From Saprospiraceae bacterium (lineage in GTDB: Bacteria; Bacteroidota; Bacteroidia; Chitinophagales; Saprospiraceae), in assembly GCA_016714085.1 (NCBI GenBank), contig JADJNW010000039.1, positions 62,001-126,000 of the forward strand: a stretch of 64,000 nt of DNA, read 5' to 3'. Below are positions 56,046 to 64,000 of this stretch, one piece after another; position 1 is the stretch's first letter; each line of letters begins with the position of its first letter. The translations under genes and the position numbers were made by a program. Under the pieces are notes generated by a model, which saw only the letters and a program-made list of their open reading frames with translations, was not told the origin of the DNA and made no database searches.

Positions 56046-56960
56046 TTAGTTTTCTCTTATTTGATGTTGATTCGACACCGCAATTGGTTTAGCTGCTGAA
56101 GGTGGCGTCACCTGCACCGTTTTGCAATTCCAGATTGGGTTGTAGCCGCTGTCCTCTCCGCCGTATTCGCAAAGTTGAACTTGAGATACTTGCTTACCAG
56201 CTGCCGCTACGGTAAAGCGTTTGCGGTAAATCTCGGTATTACTGGCGTATTCTGCTTGATAAACACGCTCCAGTCCACTGCCATTCCAGTAATAGAATGC
56301 TTTGTCAATGCCCGTGCTGCACCCGACGGTCATGGTGCTGGCTTCAATCACGGTGAGTCCTTCTATTTTTTGACTTTGCAATACCCGAATCATCGGGCTG
56401 GAGGCACATTCTTCAAAAACGCATAATTGAGGCACCAACGTTTGGCTGATCAAGTGATTGGATTGCAAAATGCGGATTTCTGCCTTGATATCGCTTGGGG
56501 TTTCCCTTGCTTTGCCGGCAACGCCCAGCATAACAAATTCAGGTTTTCCATCGCCTGTAAGGTCGGCCTCGCGCCAGCCTTTGGCGATATGGCTGCCCCA
56601 TACATACCCCTCAAAATCCTTGCCCTGACTATCTTTGCCGCGCACATGATACCAAATATCCTCATAACCGTTGATCGTAGCCTTTGGCAGATAATTTTCG
56701 CGGTAAGCGATATTCGTTACCGCCCAACCAATAGGCAGTTGCGTTAGAATAGCAGCATTGGTGGCAGGTTTGTGTCGCACATTTACCTGATCGGTGAAAA
56801 TATAGAGCGTGCTGCGATCGGAATAGAGTTGATCCACTTGCGAGCGTTCGTGAAACCATTCAAAAAAGTCACTGTGATCCTGCGACACAAAATACTCTTG
56901 TGCGCTGTGGGTGTTGGCTTGGGAAATAAGAAGCGTTGCTAATAACAAATTGGCTCTCAT
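56046..56960 (-). CDS. Exported SH3-like domain protein
   Basis: The start at 56960 gives the leader MRANLLLATLLISQANTHS with cleavage near AQEYF. The mature protein opens with an SH3-like unit (LYIFTDQVNVRHKPATNAAILTQLPIGWAV), a tryptophan-containing block (GYEDIWYHVRGKDSQGKDFEGYVWGSHIAKGW), then a beta-rich C-terminal region containing DLTGDGKPEFVMLGVAG, similar to FG-GAP-like units. About 304 residues. Bacterial SH3 domains often bind cell-wall or surface ligands. I do not recognise a specific family. Confidence 0.7.
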   Translation of the reverse strand: MRANLLLATLLISQANTHSAQEYFVSQDHSDFFEWFHERSQVDQLYSDRSTLYIFTDQVNVRHKPATNAAILTQLPIGWAVTNIAYRENYLPKATINGYEDIWYHVRGKDSQGKDFEGYVWGSHIAKGWREADLTGDGKPEFVMLGVAGKARETPSDIKAEIRILQSNHLISQTLVPQLCVFEECASSPMIRVLQSQKIEGLTVIEASTMTVGCSTGIDKAFYYWNGSGLERVYQAEYASNTEIYRKRFTVAAAGKQVSQVQLCEYGGEDSGYNPIWNCKTVQVTPPSAAKPIAVSNQHQIREN

Positions 56961-57254
56961 GGGAATAGGTTTAAGGGATAAACAGATATGTCCTTTAGAG
57001 TTTAAACTTTTCGCTTTTTTCAAATATTGCCCAAGAGGACGAAAAATTGCGTTCATGGGAAAAAATTTGGGTCAATTAAATTCGGGTTTATAATTAAAAC
57101 AAAGGATAAACTTTGCTGATGTTCACCATCGATCGTATATTTTTCTTTTGACGCAGAAAAAAACGAAAGTCACAGGTCGGAGCTTATTATCTTTATAAAA
57201 TAAGTACGAGGAAAACGCTTGATTTGGATGGGAAGTCCTAGAAAAAAATATTCT

Positions 57255-58448
57255 TTACGCCTCCGCCTCCTGCCTCCCGCCTTCCGACTTCCCACTTCCA
57301 CCTTCCGCTTTCCCACTCCCCACTTCCTCAAAAATGTTCATATTCAAAAAGCCCCGACGCTCGGCGTCTTCGGCGGCTTCTCGGTAGCTGTTCACCAGTT
57401 TGATATTTTCGATGCCCGATTCTTGGATGAGTTTCAGGGTGCGTTGTGTACGGCGCGGCTCTTTTAGATCGTGGATATAAATGGCTTTCACTTGACCTGG
57501 AAAGGATTTGGCAATAGTGAGATAAATTTCGGCATCTTTTTCGCCGCTGTCGCCAACAAGGATAAAAGGAAGATCAGGATACATACGCAGGATGCGCGCT
57601 ACGCTTGAAATTTTGTGACCGCGATACTGCTTGCCCAAGGATTCAAAAGGAAATCGGCGCGGCAGCAAGCCAATATCACGCAAAAGCAAAGGCCCGCGTG
57701 GCAATTCGTTCAATTCGATAAAATCTTCGAGGAAATCATACAAATTCCAGGGACTTTTGGAGACATAAAAAACAGGATTGCGATTCTGGTCATTTTTGCC
57801 CCTTTGTAAAGCTCGAAAAAAGGCTTCCACCTCGTGGAAAGTCTCGCGGTTGTTGGCATTTTTTAAAAAAGTGAGGTAAAGCATTTTAAGTTTGAGCAGC
57901 GAAGTAACTTCAGTAATCAGAATAGTATCGTCGATGTCGCTGATGACACCAAATTCAGCGTTGCCAGGCACTAATATTTTCGCGGTTTCATTGAGGTCAA
58001 TTTCCCGGCGGCGAGTGCGCATGAGTCGGATACTGGCTTTGCGCCATTTTTTTTCGTCGGGCGCTAAAGGATTTTCCAAAGGTGCATCCAGAAAAAAATA
58101 CCCTTCGCGGTCGGTGATCAGATCAAACTTATTTTCCCCAATGCTAATGGAGAGTTGTGCGCCGCGTATCTCCGCGCTACCAAAGCGTTTGTAATTGTTT
58201 ACAAAATTGCGCCAAAGCGAATCAGCAGGAGAAGTGGTGATGACTTTGTTCTTGAGTACGCGCCCTTGCAAGAGGATATGATCGCGCCGACCGTAGCCGC
58301 GATACGCCAGAATCGTGATCGGCGACTTGCCAAACCAACTCAGGAAAAGCTTCAGGTAATATTTTAAATAAGCAAAAAACAAGAGGACAGCCCGAAGAAT
58401 CCCTAAAAACAAGCGTTTCAACAAGGGCATCTTTTTTGGGGTGAACAT
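57255..58448 (-). CDS. App1-like (DUF2183) phosphatidate phosphatase family protein
   Basis: The 397-residue protein has a membrane-associated N-terminus (LLKRLFLGILRAVLLFFAYLKYYLKLFL), an Ig-like part (LSISIGENKFDLITDREGYFFLD), and the HAD-like phosphatase motif FGVISDIDDTIL with SKSPWNLYDFL and LVGDSGEKDAEIY. The family includes phosphatidate phosphatases; the bacterial role is lipid or actin-independent and unproven. The extreme C-terminus (GSGKAEGGSGKSEGG) comes from a low-complexity DNA tract at 57262-57325 rather than a folded domain. Confidence 0.85.
   Translation of the reverse strand: MFTPKKMPLLKRLFLGILRAVLLFFAYLKYYLKLFLSWFGKSPITILAYRGYGRRDHILLQGRVLKNKVITTSPADSLWRNFVNNYKRFGSAEIRGAQLSISIGENKFDLITDREGYFFLDAPLENPLAPDEKKWRKASIRLMRTRRREIDLNETAKILVPGNAEFGVISDIDDTILITEVTSLLKLKMLYLTFLKNANNRETFHEVEAFFRALQRGKNDQNRNPVFYVSKSPWNLYDFLEDFIELNELPRGPLLLRDIGLLPRRFPFESLGKQYRGHKISSVARILRMYPDLPFILVGDSGEKDAEIYLTIAKSFPGQVKAIYIHDLKEPRRTQRTLKLIQESGIENIKLVNSYREAAEDAERRGFLNMNIFEEVGSGKAEGGSGKSEGGRQEAEA
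57262..57325. repeat. CTTCCGACTTCCCACTTCC-type low-complexity tract
   Basis: Units related to CTTCCGACTTCCCACTTCCA repeat imperfectly. Comparable tracts are dispersed in Bacteroidota genomes; here the tract extends the App1-like gene's reading frame. Confidence 0.55.
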
Positions 58449-58888
58449 AGGGATTCGGGGTGGGATTGTAGGGTTTTGAATCTTGTTTTTGGATAACTCC
58501 CTTATTTAAAACGATAAAATGCCAGCATACACGCTTGTACACTGGCACATTCCACAAACCGATTAAGTGTAAGACGAGTGTCTTAGAGAAGCTGATAATC
58601 GCAGTTGACTTCACTTATTTCTAAATCGGGAAAGCGGGTTGAAATGTTCATTTTTCGTATGAATTATGGGTTGAACTCAATGCCAATATCTTGAAAATGA
58701 GAGACTTGTTCCGTAGGAACAATTTATTGGTAGTTATTTGAAAGTCAACATTTTGTGTGCCGTAGGTACACCTTATTCATAAAGCGTACCGATGGCACGC
58801 TCATTGACGTATCAAGATTCTTCTACCGATACCTTGTCCCGCCGGGACAATTCAGCAATCCATTATTCACGGTTTTTAACAAAATCTC
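58449..58888. other. 440-base intergenic region with mini-hairpins
   Basis: No gene is supported. The distal half holds four short hairpins, listed as a separate repeat; the proximal half is AT-rich without recognised signals. Confidence 0.5.
58706..58850. repeat. Cluster of four mini-hairpins
   Basis: TTGTTCC-GTA-GGAACAA (58706-58722), GTGTGCC-GTA-GGTACAC (58755-58771), GCGTACC-GAT-GGCACGC (58784-58800) and TTGTCCC-GCC-GGGACAA (58834-58850) each have 7-bp arms around 3 bases, some with one imperfect pair. Similar hairpin trains are dispersed in Bacteroidota intergenic DNA. Confidence 0.65.
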
Positions 58889-59800
58889 TTATCGGAATTC
58901 TTCGATCATTTCATATAAAATGCCTTCTTTCATAGCGAAAGCAGAGATTGTAATTTTCTGAAAATCAGCTGATTGAAGGATATGGTTAATGAGAATTAAT
59001 GCTACCACAATCATATCGGCGCGGTCGGAGGGCATACCTTCCATGTGGAGGCGCTCGGAGAGCGTAGTTTGCAGTATTTGCTGATAGAATGCTGGGAATT
59101 CGCTTACGGCGAGGTGCGAATGATAAGGATGGGTTTTGTCTTTGACCAAGATATTTTCCAGCACATCAAACGTACCCGAAGCACCCACCAAAATTGGCGT
59201 AGGATATTGCTTCAAAGCATCGTACAAAGGCTGTAAATATTGGCGAAGGAACTGATGTACCGCTTCTGTTTCTGCTGGCGTAATCGGATCGCTTTTGTGA
59301 AAATTTTTCCACAATACAGCCACACCCACAGGAAAAGCTTTGCGCCCAATAGACTTGCTGGCAATCCGCGATGATAAATTCTACACTGCCGCCACCGATG
59401 TCCATGATAAGCATTCGCTCTTGCACAGGCGGAATCGCAAGCATAACGCCTTTGTGAATCAATTCTGCTTCGCGGTCGCCCGTAATCAGTTGTACTTCAA
59501 TGCTGGCAAGGGTTTTCACCTGATCGATAAAATCCTGCCAGTTGCTCGCGGTGCGCAAGGCCGCTGTGCCGATTGCACGGATGGCCTTTACCTGATATTG
59601 ATCGAGCATTTTTTGAAAGCCTGCATCGTGCGCAAGCCACGCTGGAAAGGGGCAGCCCCGATTTTAGCGATGCCTTCTTCTGCTAATTTTATAAAATGTC
59701 GCTCGCGGTATAATTCGCGGAAAGCGCCCTGACCATCTGGTTCGGCAATAAGCAAGTGAAATGTATTCGTCCCCAAATCAATAACTCCAAATCGGTTCAT
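58889..59800 (-). CDS. Ppx/GppA family phosphatase (exopolyphosphatase-like), two frameshifts
   Basis: Three frames make up one gene. First: NRFGVIDLGTNTFHLLIAEP (sugar-kinase-like ATPase fold, phosphate 1 motif) to MQAFKK. Second: MLDQYQVKAIRAIGTAALRTA, then IMDIGGGSVEFIIAD (phosphate 2) to AQSF. Third: VGVAVLWKNFHKSDPITPAE and LVGASGTFDVLEN. One A added in the T6 run at 59609-59614 and one T removed at 59333-59336 (coordinates on plus strand) restore about 303 residues. The family cuts polyphosphate or pppGpp; short members of this length are found in many Bacteroidota. The breaks are probably sequencing errors. Confidence 0.85.
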
Positions 59801-59885
59801 GTGGTGATGTGGTGATCTTGTGATATAGTGAGTGATTTTGTGATGTGGTGATTTTGTTATCTTGTGATATAGTTATCTTGTGATT
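59797..59885. repeat. Tandem GTGATGTGGTGATCTTGTGATATA tract
   Basis: Variable units of TGTGGTGAT, TTGTGATATAG and GTTATCTTGTGA run directly upstream of the Ppx-like gene start. Related tracts occur at 44931-44964 and, in reverse, at about 60005-60035. Confidence 0.55.
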
Positions 59886-60048
59886 TAAGTAGCTTATTAG
59901 TTAATGATTTTATTTCATTGAAAATCAAGTAATTATTCGGTGTTTTGCAAATTTAATTATGTCCACTTACTTAAGTTAAAGTAAATGAATGTAATATTTG
60001 CCACCAAGTTATTACATCACCAAATCACTATATGCTATATAAATAAAT

Positions 60049-60522
60049 TTATCGTTTCCGATAAGGCCCCGTTAGGTTTTCGTATAATTTGACCCCGTCC
60101 GGCGTTAAGAAATTGGCGTAAGTTGGCTTTCCATCCACATAAAAAAGGTAATAATTGCAATTCTCATCCAGGAATAAATCAGCTTCCGCTAAGGTTTCTC
60201 CTTGTGCCTGAAAGAAAATTCTGCCAATCGCCTGGCAAGGCGCTACTTGCTTCGGCGCTTCACTGCTTACGTGCGAGAGCATTTGCTGTACATCGGGATT
60301 GCCGTCGCGGCTAATGCTGATGGGCATACTATAAAAAAGAACATCGATATGATCACCTTTTGTGCCAATGACGGTGGCAATATCGGCGGGCAGCGGCGGG
60401 TAGGAGAGGGTAGTGAGCTGCACAGCAGGTGCAGTTGGTGCAGTCGATGCTGTGTTTTTGGATTCCTGTTTGCAGGCAAATAAAGATAGAATAACAAGAA
60501 TAAATAGGAATAAACGATTCAT
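60049..60522 (-). CDS. Small exported lipoprotein, unknown function
   Basis: The 157-residue protein has a lipoprotein leader (LFLFILVILSLFACKQES) and a Ser/Thr/Ala/Pro-rich linker. The mature part contains IDVLFYSMPISISRDGNPDVQQML, with CQAIGRIFFQAQGE and DENCNYYLFYVDGKPTYANFLT. Two cysteines could form a disulfide. No family recognised. It lies 14 bases after the next gene upstream on the same strand, so the two may be cotranscribed. Confidence 0.7.
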   Translation of the reverse strand: MNRLFLFILVILSLFACKQESKNTASTAPTAPAVQLTTLSYPPLPADIATVIGTKGDHIDVLFYSMPISISRDGNPDVQQMLSHVSSEAPKQVAPCQAIGRIFFQAQGETLAEADLFLDENCNYYLFYVDGKPTYANFLTPDGVKLYENLTGPYRKR

Positions 60523-60535
60523 ACTTAATGGATTT

Positions 60536-61126
60536 TTAAAATAGATAAATAGCTCTGCAACTGATAGATCGGCCTAATAATGCGCTCGAATCTTCCTGGG
60601 CTTGCAAGTCGCTCAAAGCGCGAAACCAGCGCACTTCAAATCCCACTTTTTCATTAAAATAATAAGTCGCTCCCAGATGCAATGCAAAAATATTTTCATT
60701 AAAATCTTGTTGGTCACTTACGTCCAAGCCAGTAAAATCAATCACTTTGAAATCAATCAACCGCGCATAAGACACGCCTGCGCTTACATGAAATTTCCAT
60801 TCTTTGAAATTAATCATCACCGGCGCTTCCACAAAATTAAGTTTAATTTTATCATAACTGGAACTCAAATCATCACTTTTACTGCGACTTGCGCCCTGCT
60901 GTGAATATAGCAATTCCAGACTTAGTTGCCAGCGATCCGACAAAACAGCGGCTACTTTTCCTCCGGCGTTGACGCCAATTTTATTAAAGCCCGCCAACAA
61001 ATCGCCATCAATCTGCGACAAATTAAAACCCGCTACCGCACCGCCCACAAAGCGCTGCGCCTGGACATTGGCGGAAAGCAATACAAAAATGCCCATTAAA
61101 AAAATCCAGCTAAAACGATTATTCAT
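60536..61126 (-). CDS. Small outer membrane beta-barrel protein (PorT-like family)
   Basis: From ATG 61126 the protein of about 196 residues begins with a signal peptide (WIFLMGIFVLLSANVQAQR), then RFVGGAVAGFNLSQIDGDLLAGFNKIGVNAGGKV, the opening of Bacteroidota eight-strand barrels of the OMP_b-brl_2 class. It ends with an aromatic pair (RAIYLF), usual for barrel insertion. Function unknown. Earlier in-frame start (61150) precedes no leader. Confidence 0.8.
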   Translation of the reverse strand: MNNRFSWIFLMGIFVLLSANVQAQRFVGGAVAGFNLSQIDGDLLAGFNKIGVNAGGKVAAVLSDRWQLSLELLYSQQGASRSKSDDLSSSYDKIKLNFVEAPVMINFKEWKFHVSAGVSYARLIDFKVIDFTGLDVSDQQDFNENIFALHLGATYYFNEKVGFEVRWFRALSDLQAQEDSSALLGRSISCRAIYLF

Positions 61127-61237
61127 ACCGCACATTTTGAAACTTTGCAAAAATAGGAATGCCTGAGGAGATTTGGGCGTTTAAAAGATAAAACTTTCAA
61201 AGCAAAAAAGCTTATTTTGGGCTTCAATTGATTTATT

Positions 61238-61519
61238 ATGAGTTTTAAATACACCGTACATACGCTTAAAAAATTGGAAACGCTCTTTGAAGAACTCGCA
61301 TACGTGGTGCGTTATGAAAAAGGAAACTTCCAATCGGGCTACTGTATTGTGGAGAATAAAAAAATCGCGATTATCAATAAATTCTATGAAACCGAAGGGC
61401 GCATTAATTGTTTGCTGGAAATACTGGGCGGTATGGAAGTGGATGCATCGCAATTGAGCGAAAAATCGGCAAAATTTTACAAGGAAATTCAAGAATCATC
61501 GGATCGATTGGAAACGTGA
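61238..61519 (+). CDS. Conserved small cytoplasmic protein, unknown function
   Basis: The 93-residue protein (FKYTVHTLKKLETLFEELAY, then VVRYEKGNFQSGYCIVENKK and INKFYETEGRINCLLEILG) resembles a family I recall from many Bacteroidota that has no assigned function. Its stop codon is in the same frame as the following metallo-beta-lactamase-fold gene, and the gap is 57 bases, so the two are probably cotranscribed. I recall this pair being conserved. Confidence 0.75.
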   Translation: MSFKYTVHTLKKLETLFEELAYVVRYEKGNFQSGYCIVENKKIAIINKFYETEGRINCLLEILGGMEVDASQLSEKSAKFYKEIQESSDRLET

Positions 61520-61576
61520 ATTATTCTATTTTTCACATTTCGCATATCATATCTCAAATTTGGTAAAGTTATCGAA

Positions 61577-62344
61577 ATCAAGGTCACATTTCTGGGAACC
61601 GGCACTTCGCAAGGCGTACCTGTGATCGTGTGTAACTGTCGGGTATGTACCTCGCGCGACCCGCGTGATCAAAGGCTTCGTGTATCGGTATTGCTTAGTA
61701 TTGGCGATAAAAATATCGCAATTGATTGCGGGCCCGACTTTCGACAACAAATGCTCCGCGCAGGCGTCACTTCGCTCGACGCTATCCTGATGACCCACGA
61801 GCATAACGACCATGTAATTGGCTTGGACGATGTGCGACCTTTCAATTTTAGGCAACGACGGGATATGCCGATTTATGCTACCGAAAAAGTACAACAGGAA
61901 TTGCGAGAGCGCTTCGCTTATGCTTTTGAAGAGAATCCTTATCCCGGTGCGCCGCGCTTTCAATTACCTACAATTTCCAAGGATAAACCTTTTGAAATCG
62001 AGGGCATCCGCATTATTCCGATTGAAGTGATGCACGGCTATATGTCGGTGCTGGGTTTTCGCATTGGCGATTTTACGTATCTCACGGATGTAAAAATAGT
62101 TTCAGGTATTGAATTAGAAAAAATTAAAGGATCGAAAGTGTTGGTAACCAGTGCTTTGCATCATGCATGGCATCATTAGCACGCCAATCTCGAAGAAGCA
62201 TTGGTATTAGCAGCGCGCGTTCGCGCCGAGCACACTTTTTTTACGCATATCAGTCATAGCATGGGTTTGTACGAAGAAGTAGCGAAAACATTGCCTCCCG
62301 GAATAGCGCTGGCTTATGATGGATTGGAAATTTATTTAAAGTAA
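61577..62344 (+). pseudogene. Metallo-beta-lactamase-fold hydrolase, copy 1 (nonsense, no clear start codon)
   Basis: The frame carries KVTFLGTGTSQGVPVIVCNC, then CRVCTSRDPRDQRLRVSVLL, the metal motif THEHNDH and DAILMTHEHNDHVIGLDD, HGYMSVLGFRIGDFTYLTD, and ALHHAWHH. It is interrupted by TAG at 62177-62179, where copy 2 has TCG (serine), and then resumes HANLEEALVLAARVRAEHTF to 62344. The usual start Met-Lys aligns with ATC-AAG at 61577, so no canonical start is present; a TTG at 61560 would work only after a one-base insertion. PhnP/RNase Z-like fold of unknown substrate. A substitution is unlikely to be a homopolymer error, so decay is plausible. Confidence 0.75.
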
Positions 62345-62601
62345 ATTTGCGATTTATTATAAGTATTTTACATTTTAATTTAAAAAAACACTTATTATTA
62401 AAGTATTTTATAGTTTTGAGATTATTATAATTGAATTAAAACCTGATTATTCCAACTTATTTAGTTCTCCTTTCATAAATTCTATTAAATCTTTCCAAAA
62501 ATAAATGCACCTCCTTTATATACAAGGGATATTGTATTGGTCTATCTTGCTGAAAAATAGCTACTTATTAGCTTAAAAGTCACCAAAAACCTAAAATAAC
62601 C

Positions 62602-62932
62602 ATGCGTAAATGCTTCTTTTTAACTTCAATTTGTGCGATCCTGACGTGCAACTTCTTATCGGCTCAGATAATAAAGCAAAGTACACAAGGACTTAGTATT
62701 CTAGAATCTGGATTATGGCCAAACAAGACTTGCGAAGTTTGTTGGGAAAATCCTTCTACAAGCAACGCAACTCAACGAGGCTGGGTAAGAGATGCCGTGG
62801 CAAGCACCTGGGAAAGGGAATCGGAATTCCGCACCAGCAGTAGAGGGTTCGTATTCTGATTGCCAATGAATGCCCCGCGCTAAAGCCTCCTAGGCACAGG
62901 TTTAGATGGCATGAAAGATGGTCTCGTACTTC
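62602..62932 (+). pseudogene. Remnant of a secreted matrixin-like metalloprotease N-terminal region
   Basis: The frame from 62602 has a signal peptide (FFLTSICAILTCNFLSAQ) and then LWPNKTCEVCWENPSTSNATQRGWVRDAVASTWERESEFR, a pattern of secreted zinc peptidases I know as preceding their catalytic part. Homology continues in other frames: RILIANECP around 62850 and LGTGLDGMKDGLVL near 62889-62930. Several frame changes are needed, and the catalytic HExxH part is absent. The remnant then runs directly into the truncated copy 2 of the hydrolase gene at about 62933. It is a decayed gene. Confidence 0.55.
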
Positions 62933-63566
62933 ATAAAAATATCGGAACCGATGTGAAACGCGCGACTGGGCAACAAATGCCCGCGCAGAGGTTACTTCGC
63001 TCGACGCTATCCTGATGACCCACGAGCATAACGACCATGTAATTGGCTTGGACGATGTGCGACCTTTCAATCCCAGGCAACGACGGGATATGCCGATTTA
63101 TGCTACCGAAAAAGTACAACAGGAATTGCGAGAGCGCTTCGCTTATGCTTTTGAGGAGAATCCTTATCCCGGTGCGCCGCGCTTTCGTTTACATACCATT
63201 TCCAAGGATAAACCTTTTGAAATCGAGGGCATCCGCATTATTCCGATTGAAGTGATGCACGGTTATCTGTCGGTGCTGGGTTTTCGCATTGGCGATTTTA
63301 CGTATCTCACGGATGTAAAAACCGTTTCAAATATGGAATTGGAAAAAATTAAAGGATCAAAAATATTGGTAACCAGCGCTTTGCATCATGCATGGCATCA
63401 TTCGCACGCCAATCTCGAAGAAGCATTGGTATTAGCAGCGCGCGTTCGCGCCGAGCACACTTTTTTTACGCATATCAGTCATAGCATGGGCTTGTATGAA
63501 GAAGTAGCCAAAACATTACCACCAGGAATAGCCTTGGCTTATGATGGACTGGAAATTAATGTATAA
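62933..63566 (+). pseudogene. Metallo-beta-lactamase-fold hydrolase, copy 2 (5' truncated, otherwise intact)
   Basis: From ATG 63015 a 183-residue frame begins MTHEHNDHVIGLDDVRPFNP and runs intact to 63566 with ALHHAWHHSHANLEEALVLA. Nucleotide similarity to copy 1 extends upstream to about 62933 (AAAAATATCG, then CAACAAATGC) but in a disrupted frame. The first 60 residues of a complete protein, including FLGTGTSQGVP and the cysteine pairs, are missing and replaced by the metalloprotease remnant. Differences from copy 1 are largely silent, so the copies evolved under selection for some time. Whether the shortened protein is made is unknown. Confidence 0.65.
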
Positions 63567-63579
63567 TAAAATTATCATA

Positions 63580-63637
63580 ATATTCACTCACTCACCCATT
63601 CATTTACTTACTCACTCACTCATTCAATCATTCATAC
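63580..63637. repeat. CACT/CATT simple-sequence tract
   Basis: A run of CACTCACTCACCCATTCATT units lies between the hydrolase copy and the convergent membrane-protein gene. A similar tract on the other strand is at about 20266-20306. Confidence 0.5.
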
Positions 63638-63973
63638 ATGAGAAAGATTCATATCAATTATCCGAGTTATGATATAAGAACCAATCAAACTAATAACAAT
63701 ACCTTCCATCAAAATAAATAAACTGGCAGTAATCGGCGTGAGATATTCACCCAATGGATTGGTTTCGCGTAAAGTTTGCATAAAATTGGCATCACCGATT
63801 AAATACAACAGCATAAAAATAGTAAATCCAATCACACCTACCACAGAAGGCAGACATCCCCATCCCGACACCGGATACATAATTATTGACAGAAGTTCCT
63901 CGTGTTTGCGGCGGTAACCCGGATCGCTAAATAAATCAATGAGAGGTGAATTACACCATTGAGAATGCGCAGA
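63632..63973 (-). CDS. C-terminal part of a membrane protein, cut by window edge
   Basis: The minus-strand frame ends at 63632 and contains two hydrophobic segments (VVGVIGFTIFMLLYLIG and SLFILMEGIVISLIGSYIITRI). ATG at 63880 is not the true start, since homologous-looking text (DLFSDPGYRRKHEELLSIIMYP) continues upstream in frame to about 63965. Further upstream another frame (VFGLSQNYNLRILNGVIHLSL) continues to the edge, hinting at a frameshift at about 63945-63960. I do not recognise the family. Confidence 0.5.
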   Translation of the reverse strand, partial: SAHSQWCNSPLIDLFSDPGYRRKHEELLSIIMYPVSGWGCLPSVVGVIGFTIFMLLYLIGDANFMQTLRETNPLGEYLTPITASLFILMEGIVISLIGSYIITRIIDMNLSHV

Positions 63974-64000
63974 TTATAATTTTGGCTGAGACCAAATACG

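Noticed and set aside
61547..61963. Minus-strand frame opposite hydrolase copy 1
   Set aside because: A nearly identical shadow appears opposite copy 2, showing it only reflects the sense sequence.
1..64000. CRISPR arrays, prophage, integrase or complete transposase
   Set aside because: No regularly spaced repeats with unique spacers and no recognisable phage or transposase domains were seen; short palindromes and tandem tracts are described as repeats instead.

Overview
The window is about 64 kb of chromosomal DNA from a member of the Bacteroidota, most likely in or near the Saprospiria. The lineage call is an inference from three things. There is a type IX secretion/gliding gene set (gldJ, porP/sprF, porU, porV, porW/sprE). 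There is a SusC/SusD pair and an ECF sigma/FecR pair. Several intergenic regions carry Bacteroidota-type promoters (-33 TTTG, -7 TAnnTTTG). I see no rRNA or tRNA gene, prophage, CRISPR array or intact transposase.

Layout. 1-4.1 kb: 3' part of priA, a DUF192 protein and an OmpA-family protein. 4.6-16 kb: a degenerate ureohydrolase-like gene, then murF, gldJ and porP on the minus strand, back to back with porU and porV on the plus strand, then the RNase P RNA gene on the minus strand. 16-26.6 kb: an NtrY-like sensor kinase, a polyprenyl diphosphate synthase, two paralogous exported CotH-like proteins (one killed by a stop codon), a GSCFA protein, a sterol desaturase-type hydroxylase, an NlpC/P60 hydrolase and small membrane proteins. 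26.9-34 kb: a SulP transporter with a beta-carbonic anhydrase (probably bicarbonate supply), CorA, a DUF4926 protein, and an oligopeptide-type ABC permease with its binding lipoprotein. 34-43.6 kb: a TIGR01777 epimerase, a HAD phosphatase, an M23 peptidase, porW, a YrdC/Sua5 protein, a large PKD protein with a type B secretion signal and a four-helix-bundle protein. 43.8-52.5 kb: rplS, then an ECF sigma/FecR/STN-surface-repeat operon facing a SusC/SusD pair. 52.8-64 kb: ribA, a secreted serine hydrolase, a quinone oxidoreductase, an SH3-like exported protein, an App1-like protein, an Ppx/GppA phosphatase, small envelope proteins, and a duplicated metallo-beta-lactamase-fold gene with both copies damaged.

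The most striking global property is the number of conserved genes broken by one-base indels, nearly all in homopolymers: at least a dozen. Homopolymer sequencing error is the simplest explanation, but the breaks must be known before any of these genes is called absent or novel. In-frame stops in a CotH-like paralog and in one metallo-beta-lactamase copy, and a rearranged junction near 62.93 kb, look more like real decay.

Functionally, the T9SS parts match the cargo: PorU itself and a serine hydrolase carry type A-like C-terminal signals, and the PKD protein carries a type B signal. The candidates for less-described biology are the sigma/FecR operon whose third gene is an STN-domain protein with surface repeats instead of a TonB-dependent receptor, the ureohydrolase fold without metal ligands, the lysine/arginine-rich insert in PorW, and several families of short palindromic repeats, two of which sit inside the RNase P RNA gene.
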